Counted from the first letter of the stretch, positions 1-7,668 are shown. The stretch is 11,839 nt of DNA from Ruminococcus sp. UBA4350 (GCA_002394125.1 DGSY01000047.1:13470-25308); one strand, 5' to 3'. Translations and numbers: made by a program. The notes: a model not told the origin generated them from the sequence alone.

Positions 1-135
1 GAAACGACGACGTCCACAACCACAACCGAAACAACCACATCCACAACCACGACCGAGACGACGACGTCCACAGCCACAACCGAAACGACGACGTCCACCA
101 CCACAACCGAGACAACCACATCTACCACCACGACC
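1..135 (+). repeat. Five tandem 27-bp units encoding ETTTSTTTT
   Basis: Five in-frame 27-bp units encode the nonapeptide E-T-T-T-S-T-T-T-T (one unit has Ala for Thr). They start at 1, 28, 55, 82 and 109, and a sixth degenerate unit is at 136-162. The protein repeat is almost perfect but Thr codons alternate between ACG, ACA and ACC and the Glu codon between GAA and GAG. The array continues off the left edge, so its full length is unknown. It codes the Thr-rich linker in front of the dockerin. Confidence 0.9.
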
Positions 136-426
136 GAAACGACCACAACGGTTACGGAGACCACGACAACCGAGACTGCGCTCTCCTCGGATCAGCCGGG
201 CGCCGTGATCTGGGGCGATGCAGACTGCAGCGGACTCTTTGAGCTCGCAGACTGCGTCCTGCTGGCGAAGGCTGCCTCCGGCACGGACGGCACCGAGCTG
301 ACCGTCAAGGGAAGATCGAACAGCGATCTCTTTGCAGACGGCACGATTGACAGCAATGACCTGCGCGTCATTCTCCAGCTCTGCGCCGGCATCTATGAGA
401 ATTCGCAGATGCCGGTCAAGCCGTGA
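1..426 (+). CDS. Dockerin-containing secreted protein, C-terminal fragment (5' end outside window)
   Basis: The reading frame is open from the first base and gives 141 residues before TGA at 424-426. Residues 1-60 are almost entirely Thr with periodic Glu and Ser, a flexible and possibly glycosylated linker. Residues 72-135 are a type I dockerin, the module that binds scaffoldin cohesins in a cellulosome. Calcium loop 1 is D73-A-D-C-S-G-...-D84 and loop 2 is D109-L-F-A-D-G-...-D120; the helix after loop 1 reads CVLLAKAA. Loop 2 has Phe at position 3, where Asn or Asp is usual, so its calcium binding may be weaker. Cys76 and Cys86 match Cys753 and Cys762 of the pectate lyase dockerin at 8159-10597. 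The catalytic or binding part lies upstream of the window, so the enzyme class cannot be told. A strong terminator follows 27 bases after the stop. Confidence 0.9.
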   Translation, partial: ETTTSTTTTETTTSTTTTETTTSTATTETTTSTTTTETTTSTTTTETTTTVTETTTTETALSSDQPGAVIWGDADCSGLFELADCVLLAKAASGTDGTELTVKGRSNSDLFADGTIDSNDLRVILQLCAGIYENSQMPVKP

Positions 427-453
427 TTCCTGAAACGATACAAGCAGAAAAAG

Positions 454-488
454 CCCGCGGTACCGAGCAAGTACCGCGGGTTTTGTTT
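454..488 (+). terminator. Rho-independent terminator after the dockerin gene
   Basis: A perfect 10-bp stem (CCCGCGGTAC at 454-463 with GTACCGCGGG at 471-480) encloses a 7-nt loop and is followed by TTTTGTTT. It lies 27 bases after the stop codon. An A-run (448-452) on the upstream side could let it also work in the other direction. Confidence 0.93.
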
Positions 489-549
489 GCAGATCAATCC
501 GTGCGCGGGGAGCCCATTATAGATCATCGCGCCGGCGATACCTTTTCAG

Positions 550-579
550 AAAAAGCCTCTCCGGGGATGGGGAGGCTTT
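550..579 (-). terminator. Probable terminator for the minus-strand ABC operon
   Basis: The 11-bp stem pairs 552-562 with 569-579 across a 6-nt loop. Read on the minus strand it ends in TTTTTCTG, the expected U-tract. It lies about 310 bases past the stop of the second ABC gene and is the first hairpin with a clear minus-strand U-tract I could find. Other hairpins nearer the gene (839-880) lack one. Confidence 0.6.
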
Positions 580-604
580 CATCATAAAGAGAAGAAATGA
601 GAAT

Positions 605-667
605 GAAATTGCTGCGCAATGAAATCGCTTCGCGATGAAATTCTGCGAATGAAATTGCTTCGCAAAT
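605..667. repeat. Four tandem mini-hairpin units with compensating arms
   Basis: Four adjoining units of 14-17 bases each start with GAAAT and form a small stem with a 3-base loop: ATTGC-TGC-GCAAT (608-620), ATCGC-TTC-GCGAT (624-636), ATTC-TGC-GAAT (640-650) and TTGC-TTC-GCAA (655-665). The arms vary between units but remain complementary within each unit. Confidence 0.85.
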
Positions 668-816
668 TATAACGGGGTCCGGGGGCGCGGAGCCCGCGCC
701 GGCATTTTTCTGAAGCCGACTGACTTTTCCGTGCTCGTCTGCTTTGCTATGACGCCGCTGTTCGCGGCTTTTGACTGCGCCTGCATTACTCCCTATAACT
801 ATAACGGGGTCCGGGG
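668..816. repeat. 17-bp direct repeat pair TATAACGGGGTCCGGGG
   Basis: The same 17 bases occur at 668-684 and 800-816, and each copy runs into a GC-rich hairpin (684-700 and 811-830). This looks like two copies of one palindromic intergenic element that have diverged after the shared left part. Confidence 0.8.
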
Positions 817-888
817 TCCGCTGACCCCGGCGGGAGTTTGAGGGTGGAACCCTCATTATAGATCCGTCCGCTCTGCGGACACATCTGT

Positions 889-2643
889 TCACTCACGGTA
901 CTGTGCACGGTGGAGCTCGGCGTAGAAGCCGCCGGCAGCGAGGAGTGATTCGTGCGTGCCCTGCTCGATGATGTGCCCGTTCTGCATCACAAGGATGAGA
1001 TCGGCGCTGCGGATCGTCGAGAGGCGGTGCGCCACAATAAACGATGTGCGCCCCTGCATCATTTTGCGGAAGGCGGACTGGATCTTCTGCTCCGTGCGCG
1101 TGTCGATGGAGCTTGTCGCTTCGTCGAGAATGAGCATCGGCGGGAGCGAGAGCATCAGCCGTGCGATACAGAGGAGCTGCCGCTGTCCCTGCGAGAGCGC
1201 ACCGCTGCGGTCGCTGATGACTGTATCATATCCCTGCGGCAGCCGCCTGATAAAGCTGTGTGCATGCGCCGCCTTCGCCGCAGCGATCACCTGCTCATCC
1301 GTTGCGTCGGGCATACCCATGCGGATATTATCGCGCACGGTTGCATTTTTGAGCCATGTCTCCTGAAGCACCATACCGATATTCTGCCGCAGACTGTGCC
1401 GCGTGATCTCCCGCAGATCCGTACCGTCCGCAAGGATTGCGCCGTCGTTGACATCATAAAACCGCATGATGAGATTGATCAGCGTGGTCTTTCCGCAGCC
1501 GGTCGGTCCGACGATCGCAACGCGCTGTCCTGCTTTGACATGCACCGTGCAGTGCGAGATCAGCGGGCGATCCGGTGTATACGAGAAAGAAATATCCGCA
1601 AAGTCGATCTCACCCTTCGCCTGCTCCAGCACCTTTGCATCCGGCGCATCGGGCGTCTCCGGTGTCTGATCAATCAGTGCATACATTCTCGCTGCGCAGG
1701 CAAGCGCATTCTGAAGCTCCGTCACAACGCCGGAGATCTCATTGAACGGCTTGGTGTACTGATTTGCGTAGCTGAGGAAGCAGGACAGCTCACCGACCGA
1801 CACCGCGCCGCGCACAGCCGCAAGTGCGCCAGTCAGTCCGACTGCCGCATAGACCAGCGCATTGATGAAGCGCGTGACCGGATTCGTCAGCGAGGAATAG
1901 AATGTCGCACGGCGCGACGCATCCGCGAGGCGCTGATTGACCTCGTCAAATTCGCGCATCGTCTCCGCCTCGTGACCGAATGCCTGCACGATCTTCTGAT
2001 TCGGGATGGTCTCATTGATGAGCGCGGTCTGCTGCGCACGCGTTTCCGCCTGCGTCTGAAACAGGCTGTATGTGCGCTTCGCGATGAATGCCGCCGCAAA
2101 GAGCGAGAGCGGCGTCATCAGCAGAACGACCAGCGTGATGCCGGGGTGGATCGAGAGCATGAAGCCGAGCGTGCCGAGAATCGTCAGCACACCGGTGAAC
2201 AGCTGCGTAAAGCCGAGCAGCAGGCCGTCCGCGAGCTGATCTGCATCGGAGATCATGCGGCTGACCGTATCGCCCGCCGGATGACTGTCCAGATAGGCCA
2301 GCGGCAGATGCTCAATGCGTTCGATCGCACGGTTCCGGATATCGACCACAACCTCAAACGCGATCTTGTTATGCACCGCGCTCATGATCCACTGCGCGAG
2401 TGCCGTGACCGCCGCGGAAATGCCGACGGTCAGCAGAATGCGCGTCACGGCGCTGAAATCGACCCTGCCTGCGCCCTCGATCCGGTCGATCGCACGGCCG
2501 GTCAGGATCGGGATGTAGAGCGTCAGCGCGACGGTGACGACCGCGAGCAGCAGCGTCAGCGCGAGCCATTTTTTATAGGCTGCAAGCCCCCGCAGCACGC
2601 GTCTGACCGTCTGCATCTGTGCCTTTGTATCACGCTTTGCCAT
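889..2643 (-). CDS. ABC exporter half-transporter, consensus-site subunit (ABCB/MdlB type)
   Basis: This 584-residue protein has a six-helix membrane domain (helices roughly at 27-50, 66-88, 143-163, 167-188, 255-277 and 283-305) fused to an ATPase domain (345-584). Walker A is GPTGCGKTT (379-387), the Q-loop Gln is 427, Walker B is LILDE with catalytic Glu508, and the switch is His539 (VAHR). Its signature is LSQGQ (483-487) instead of LSGGQ. It overlaps the upstream ABC gene by 14 bp. The start is ATG at 2643, with GGAGGAGG (2650-2657) six bases away; the open frame continues 81 codons further upstream but only as a shadow of the neighbour. In heterodimeric exporters such as TM287/288 and BmrCD, one partner carries the active Walker B and the other the good signature motif, and this protein fits the first role. 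The substrate is unknown; drugs, lipids or peptides are all possible. Confidence 0.93.
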   Translation of the reverse strand: MAKRDTKAQMQTVRRVLRGLAAYKKWLALTLLLAVVTVALTLYIPILTGRAIDRIEGAGRVDFSAVTRILLTVGISAAVTALAQWIMSAVHNKIAFEVVVDIRNRAIERIEHLPLAYLDSHPAGDTVSRMISDADQLADGLLLGFTQLFTGVLTILGTLGFMLSIHPGITLVVLLMTPLSLFAAAFIAKRTYSLFQTQAETRAQQTALINETIPNQKIVQAFGHEAETMREFDEVNQRLADASRRATFYSSLTNPVTRFINALVYAAVGLTGALAAVRGAVSVGELSCFLSYANQYTKPFNEISGVVTELQNALACAARMYALIDQTPETPDAPDAKVLEQAKGEIDFADISFSYTPDRPLISHCTVHVKAGQRVAIVGPTGCGKTTLINLIMRFYDVNDGAILADGTDLREITRHSLRQNIGMVLQETWLKNATVRDNIRMGMPDATDEQVIAAAKAAHAHSFIRRLPQGYDTVISDRSGALSQGQRQLLCIARLMLSLPPMLILDEATSSIDTRTEQKIQSAFRKMMQGRTSFIVAHRLSTIRSADLILVMQNGHIIEQGTHESLLAAGGFYAELHRAQYRE

Positions 2644-4375
2644 GCTGCACCTCCTCCGGGAACTGGGATGCGTGGATCTCCTGATAGACCGCGCAGCTTT
2701 GCAGCAGCTCCTCATGCGTACCGATGCCGGCGAGCTGTCCGTCATCCAGCACGAGAATGCGGTCTGCCTGCGAAATGGACGCTGTCCGCTGCGAAACGAT
2801 GAATACGGTCGGGCTGTCGGGCAATGCGCGGAGCGCCTTCCGGAGCGCGGCATCGGTCGCGTAATCCAGTGCCGAGGCGCTGTCATCGAGGATCAGGAAT
2901 TCCGGCCTGCGGACAAGCGCACGGGCGATCGTCAGGCGCTGCCGCTGACCGCCGGAGAAATTGCGCCCGCCCTCGCGGACCTCCTCATCCAGCCCCTTTG
3001 CCTTGCTGCCGACAACATCCAGCGCCTGCGCCGTGCGGAGTGCATCTTCGATCGCACGGTCTGAGGCATTGGCATCGCCCCAGAGCAGATTCTCGCGGAT
3101 CGTTCCGTGGAACAGCACCGCCTTCTGCGGGACAACGCCGATCCGCTGCCGCAGCGCATCCTGCGGGAATGCCTGCGCGGGGATGCCGTCCACGGTAATG
3201 CTGCCGGAATCCGGCTCATAGAAGCGCGGGATCAGGTTGACGAGCGTCGATTTGCCCGCACCCGTTCCGCCAATCACGCCGATGACCTCGCCGCGCTTCG
3301 CCGAGAACGAAATATCGCACAGCGCGGGGGCGGCGGCGCCTGCATAGGTGAATGTCACATGGTCGAACACGATCTCGCCGCGGCGGTTCTCCGGGATCAC
3401 CGGCATCTGCACCGGCGCCGGAACCGCATCTGCCGTGCCGGATTCCAGCACCGCCTGAATGCGGTTGCCGCAGGCGGCTGCCTTTGTGATGCTGATAATG
3501 AGATTTGCAAATTTGATGAGCTCAACGAGGATTTGCGACATCAGATTATAGAGCGCGATCACCGAGCCCTGCGTCAGCAGGCCGGCATCGACGCGGATCG
3601 CACCGATCGAGAGCAGACCGATCACGGCGAGATTGACGATCACATAGGTCGCCGGATTCATGACAGCCGAGATGCGGCCGACCGCCTTCTGCACAGCGGC
3701 GAGCGCATCATTCTCGCGGCGGAATCCCGCGGCCTCGGCATCCTCATTGCGGAATGCGCGGATGACGCGGACACCGTCGAGATTTTCGCGGGTGATCTCC
3801 GTGACGGTATCGAGATGCTCCTGCACCTTTTTGTGCATCGGGATCGTGATGAGCATGACGCCGAACACCACGACCGAGAGCAGCGGGATCGCGGCGACAA
3901 AGATCAGCGCGGCGCGGACGTCGATCATGAACGCGGAGACCATTGCGCCGAACACGATGAACGGCGACCGCAGCAGCAGCCGGATCGTCAGGTTCACGCC
4001 GGTCTGCACCTGATTGACGTCGCTGGTCATGCGCGTGACGAGCGACGAGGTGCCGAGCGTATCAAGGTCGGTGTAGGTCATGCGCTGGATATGCTGCATG
4101 AGCGCCTGCCGGAGCTTTGCGGAAAAGCCGGCGGCGGCCTTCGCAGCGAAATACTGCGCAAAAAGCGTGCTGGTCAGTCCGACGGCTGCAAGCAGTGCCA
4201 TGAGCAGGCACATCCGGATGATATGTCCGGTATCATTGCAGCCGATGCCGTCGTCGATCATGGATCTGACAACGAACGGCACGAGCAGTTCAAATGTTGC
4301 TTCGAGCATTTTGAACAGCGGACCCAGCACGCATTCCTTTTTGTAGTCTGCGAGAAAGCGCAGGAGCTTCTTCAT
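2630..4375 (-). CDS. ABC exporter half-transporter, degenerate-site subunit (ABCB/MdlB type)
   Basis: This 581-residue protein has a six-helix membrane domain (about 15-38, 55-76, 134-152, 155-178, 243-263 and 271-297) followed by an ATPase domain (333-581). Walker A is GGTGAGKST (369-377), the Q-loop Gln is 417 and the signature is a good FSGGQ (473-477). Walker B ends in Asp-Asp, so position 498 is Asp instead of the catalytic Glu. The switch His is replaced by Gln529 (VSQR). These two losses mark the degenerate ATP site, which would be completed by the LSQGQ signature of the partner encoded next. The opposite site, made of the partner's Walker motifs and this FSGGQ, is intact. The ATG at 4375 has only a weak G-rich Shine-Dalgarno. 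A perfect promoter lies 48-76 bases upstream. Confidence 0.93.
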   Translation of the reverse strand: MKKLLRFLADYKKECVLGPLFKMLEATFELLVPFVVRSMIDDGIGCNDTGHIIRMCLLMALLAAVGLTSTLFAQYFAAKAAAGFSAKLRQALMQHIQRMTYTDLDTLGTSSLVTRMTSDVNQVQTGVNLTIRLLLRSPFIVFGAMVSAFMIDVRAALIFVAAIPLLSVVVFGVMLITIPMHKKVQEHLDTVTEITRENLDGVRVIRAFRNEDAEAAGFRRENDALAAVQKAVGRISAVMNPATYVIVNLAVIGLLSIGAIRVDAGLLTQGSVIALYNLMSQILVELIKFANLIISITKAAACGNRIQAVLESGTADAVPAPVQMPVIPENRRGEIVFDHVTFTYAGAAAPALCDISFSAKRGEVIGVIGGTGAGKSTLVNLIPRFYEPDSGSITVDGIPAQAFPQDALRQRIGVVPQKAVLFHGTIRENLLWGDANASDRAIEDALRTAQALDVVGSKAKGLDEEVREGGRNFSGGQRQRLTIARALVRRPEFLILDDSASALDYATDAALRKALRALPDSPTVFIVSQRTASISQADRILVLDDGQLAGIGTHEELLQSCAVYQEIHASQFPEEVQHGKA

Positions 4376-4422
4376 TTTTATGCCCCCAGTATTCTGATTT
4401 TCCGGATGAACGGAACAATCCT

Positions 4423-4451
4423 ATTATAACGGATAGCGGGGAAAATGTCAA
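4423..4451 (-). promoter_or_regulatory. Consensus promoter of the ABC operon
   Basis: On the minus strand TTGACA (4446-4451) and TATAAT (4423-4428) are separated by exactly 17 bases, a perfect match to the sigma-70/SigA consensus. The predicted start near 4416 leaves a leader of about 40 bases before the first ABC gene. The -35 box begins 15 bases after the methyltransferase stop codon, so the exporter can be expressed independently of that gene. Confidence 0.9.
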
Positions 4452-4465
4452 TATCGGGGAAGTGT

Positions 4466-5920
4466 TTACTGTTTCCCGCCGAGGAAGCGGTAGACCGCCA
4501 GACGGTCATTGTATTTCCGGAAGAACAGATCGCCGATCTTTCCGGCCAGCGTATATTTCCGCATTTCCGCAAAGAAGCTGGTCTCGCGGAGCAGCTGATA
4601 CCCCTCGCAGAGCTTCTCCAGCTCCGCGCCGTCGGCAATGCCCCAGCGGAACTGCGCATTCGTATGCTTTACCGTATCATGATGCCTGCTGTTGCCTGCT
4701 GCGGCCGGATGCATCAGCTCCGCGAGCAGATAGCCCCGCCCGAACCGGCTGCGGATCTGCGTGAGCAGATGCTGCACCTGCTCCTCCGTGAAGTACATCA
4801 GCAGACCCTCTGCAATGATGATCGTCATGCCGTCCTGCGGGATGCCGTCCGCCCATGTGTCCGTCAGCAGATCGCCCTCGATCATGTATTCGCGGTCACG
4901 CGCCGCAAAGAATTTCCGGCGCAGCGCGATCGCATCCGGCAGATCGACATTGTACCAGCGCACGCTGCCGTTGTCCACGCGGGTGAAGCGGTCATCAAGT
5001 CCGCAGCCGATGTTGATAACGACTGCATCGGGATACTTTTTCAGCGCCTTCCGCATCTCATTGTCAAAGAGGATCGTCCGCGCAACGACACCCTCGTGCG
5101 ACATGAATTTGTCGTATTTCTCCGTGTCGATCCGGAGCGCGTCAATGATCTCGACAGCCTTTGCGTCAAAGATGCGGCGGTTTGCGCGCTTGCTCTCATT
5201 CGCCTTGATCGCGAGCGGGATCAGCGCTGTTTCCTGCACATTGCCGAGCTCCGGATCTTCTGCGGCGCGCACGGCCGCATCGGGCTTCCGCATGACGCAG
5301 TGCAGACGGCAGAAGCCGCGCACCTCAAAGGATTCGAGATGCATACCGGCATTCTCACAGAGCTTCTGAATCTCGTTTCTGCTGTAAATGCGCACATCGC
5401 CCTTGCCGATCAGATGCGCCAGCGGCATCTCGACCGTATTGCAGAACCAGCGCACCGGCGCTGTCCGCATTGTCATATCACGCAGGATCAGTCTGCCGTT
5501 CGGACGCAGCACATGAGCGACGCTGTTGAAGAAATCCTGCGGATTCGGATAATGATGAAAGCTCTCGCAGCAGATCACCGCGTCAAAGGATTCCTCTGCA
5601 AAGGGCAGGCTCTCGCAGTCACCGACGACCAGCGTGACGCCCTTCATATTCTTTGCCTTTGCAGCCTCGATCATTTTCGGCGTCAGGTCGATGCCGGTAT
5701 AATGCTTCTCCGGATATTTTTCATGCAGCTGCGTGAGCATCGGTGCCGTGCCGCAGCCGCAGTCCAGCAGATCGGTGAACGGCTCCTTTTCCAGCTCCGC
5801 CAGCACATCCGGATAATCCTTTTTGCACATTTTATATACACCGGCGTGATCGGTCTCATAAACGCCGGCTGCCTTTGTAAATTCGCGGACGGTCAGATCC
5901 TTGTATTGCTGTGTGGTCAT
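4466..5920 (-). CDS. Two-domain SAM-dependent methyltransferase (Methyltransf_11-like plus LCM/TcmP-like)
   Basis: This 484-residue soluble protein looks like a fusion of two class I methyltransferases. Domain 1 (about 1-208) has motif I LLDCGCGTAP (51-60), the acidic residue Asp78 in GIDLT, GDCESLPF (100-107) and LRPNGRLIL (138-146), as in the UbiE/Methyltransf_11 group. Domain 2 (about 225-484) has INIGCGLDDRF (302-312), YNVDLPD (323-329), EGDLLTDTW (348-356) and AEGLLMYF (370-377), the pattern of the leucine carboxyl methyltransferase family that includes TcmP, which methylates a polyketide carboxyl. Both SAM-binding loops look complete, so both halves may be active. The substrate is unknown. 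AAAGGAG (5928-5934) lies seven bases from the ATG. No terminator is evident before the ABC promoter, so read-through into the exporter genes is possible. A link between methylation and export is inference from position only. Confidence 0.85.
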   Translation of the reverse strand: MTTQQYKDLTVREFTKAAGVYETDHAGVYKMCKKDYPDVLAELEKEPFTDLLDCGCGTAPMLTQLHEKYPEKHYTGIDLTPKMIEAAKAKNMKGVTLVVGDCESLPFAEESFDAVICCESFHHYPNPQDFFNSVAHVLRPNGRLILRDMTMRTAPVRWFCNTVEMPLAHLIGKGDVRIYSRNEIQKLCENAGMHLESFEVRGFCRLHCVMRKPDAAVRAAEDPELGNVQETALIPLAIKANESKRANRRIFDAKAVEIIDALRIDTEKYDKFMSHEGVVARTILFDNEMRKALKKYPDAVVINIGCGLDDRFTRVDNGSVRWYNVDLPDAIALRRKFFAARDREYMIEGDLLTDTWADGIPQDGMTIIIAEGLLMYFTEEQVQHLLTQIRSRFGRGYLLAELMHPAAAGNSRHHDTVKHTNAQFRWGIADGAELEKLCEGYQLLRETSFFAEMRKYTLAGKIGDLFFRKYNDRLAVYRFLGGKQ

Positions 5921-5955
5921 GCGAATGCTCCTTTCACTTTTGCCGCAGACAGCGG

Positions 5956-5986
5956 AAAAGCAGCACGCGTTCAGGTGTGCTGCTTT
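5956..5986 (-). terminator. Terminator after enolase
   Basis: A perfect 10-bp stem pairs 5957-5966 with 5977-5986, extendable by two pairs inside, and the minus-strand transcript then reads TTTTCC. It lies 18 bases past the enolase stop and ahead of the methyltransferase ribosome binding site. The U-tract is short, so some read-through into the methyltransferase is plausible; I see no separate methyltransferase promoter in this 83-base gap. Confidence 0.75.
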
Positions 5987-6003
5987 CCGTGACTCTGCAA
6001 TGA

Positions 6004-7305
<1,302 letters not shown>

Positions 7306-7464
7306 AAAACTGCTCCTTTTCCGCCGGGATCCCGGCATGATATATGATACACATGATCGCTCATGTCATACCCTTGTGCGCAGACTCGCAGGACGAAAAG
7401 CTCGCACTTCTTTCCGCCCTGTCGAAAGGAGTCTGCTGATCTATTCGCGTTAGCTAATGCTAAC
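7306..7464 (-). promoter_or_regulatory. Structured 5' leader of enolase
   Basis: The leader runs from the predicted start (about 7464) to the ATG. In transcript order it holds an 8-bp long-range stem GCAGACTC/GAGTCTGC (7429-7436 with 7380-7387), a 6-bp hairpin ACATGA-GCGA-TCATGT with a GNRA-type loop (7351-7366), and a perfect 14-bp palindrome GCCGGGATCCCGGC (7323-7336) ending three bases before the Shine-Dalgarno. No run of U follows any of these, so a translational or stability role is more likely than attenuation. I do not recognise a known riboswitch; in particular I cannot match the fluoride (crcB) motif sometimes found upstream of eno. Confidence 0.6.
7449..7464 (-). promoter_or_regulatory. 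Inverted repeat at the enolase transcription start, possible operator
   Basis: GTTAGC-ATTA-GCTAAC is a perfect 6-bp dyad beginning seven bases downstream of the -10 box, so it covers the likely +1. A repressor bound here would block the promoter. The regulator is unknown; the dyad could also form a hairpin at the 5' end of the RNA that affects its stability. Confidence 0.5.
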
Positions 7465-7470
7465 AGCATC

Positions 7471-7499
7471 ATTATAGCACAAAACAGAAGATTTGTCAA
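7471..7499 (-). promoter_or_regulatory. Consensus promoter of enolase
   Basis: On the minus strand TTGACA (7494-7499) and TATAAT (7471-7476) are exactly 17 bases apart, a perfect consensus promoter. Such strength is expected for a glycolytic gene. Confidence 0.92.
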
Positions 7500-7585
7500 G
7501 ACATTCTGAATGCCGGAAAAAGGCAGGGTTCAGCAATGTTTTTTGCTTTCCAGTCCGGTGCGATTGGCTGATTTTCGTTTGAGCC

Positions 7586-7668
7586 GTTCATCCCGGTCGG
7601 GGGATGAACACCAAAGGGGAAAGAGGGACAATCCGGCTCGGGCACTGCCCGCCCCCTTTCCCCTTAGG
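7586..7668. repeat. Compound inverted repeat element
   Basis: A perfect 9-bp stem GTTCATCCC/GGGATGAAC (7586-7594 with 7601-7609) is followed two bases later by a second long dyad: CC-A-AAGGGGAAAG (7611-7623) with CTTTCCCCTT-A-GG (7656-7668), 12 pairs with one mismatch. Inside it lies a third stem, CGGGC-ACT-GCCCG (7639-7651). The whole could fold as adjacent hairpins in RNA or extrude in DNA. Confidence 0.85.

Larger units (their letters stand above)
489..888. other. Gene-free region rich in short inverted repeats
   Basis: No credible gene lies here. The stretch is packed with short dyads: a terminator-like hairpin (552-579), four mini-hairpins (605-667), GGCGCGG-AGC-CCGCGCC at 684-700 followed by GGCATTTTT, GCCGC/GCGGC at 754-768 followed by TTTT, a perfect 8-bp stem CCGGGGTC-CGCT-GACCCCGG at 811-830, TGAGGGT-GGA-ACCCTCA at 839-855 and GTCCGC-TCT-GCGGAC at 866-880. 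An 11-bp direct repeat CATTATAGATC occurs at 515-525 and 854-864, and a 17-bp repeat at 668-684 and 800-816. The pattern suggests accumulated palindromic intergenic repeat elements between the dockerin gene and the convergent ABC operon. Their mobility or function is not shown by the sequence. Confidence 0.8.

Noticed and set aside
1..162. CRISPR-like array
   Set aside because: The units are contiguous with no spacers, are in frame and code a Thr-rich linker.
524..892. 122-codon minus-strand frame in the left intergenic region
   Set aside because: It crosses most of the hairpins and repeats, has no ribosome binding site, overlaps the end of the ABC gene and has low-complexity basic composition. 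It is most likely a chance frame.
952..2802. 616-codon plus-strand frame opposite the ABC genes
   Set aside because: Composition is dominated by Arg, His, Cys and Asp, as expected from an antisense frame of GC-rich codons; the opposite strand codes two unmistakable ABC subunits.
2644..2886. 81-codon upstream extension of the second ABC gene
   Set aside because: A strong GGAGGAGG site sits six bases before the internal ATG at 2643, and the extension is an out-of-frame shadow of the preceding ABC gene.
4445..5992. 515-codon plus-strand frame opposite the methyltransferase
   Set aside because: It is antisense to a gene with clear methyltransferase motifs, and it has no recognisable domain or ribosome site.
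7306..7338. 11-codon upstream extension of enolase
   Set aside because: The ribosome binding site lies inside this extension, and enolases begin at the MEYLTIRKV-type N-terminus.
7306..7470. Fluoride riboswitch upstream of enolase
   Set aside because: I considered it because that riboswitch can control eno, but I could not find its conserved core in the leader.
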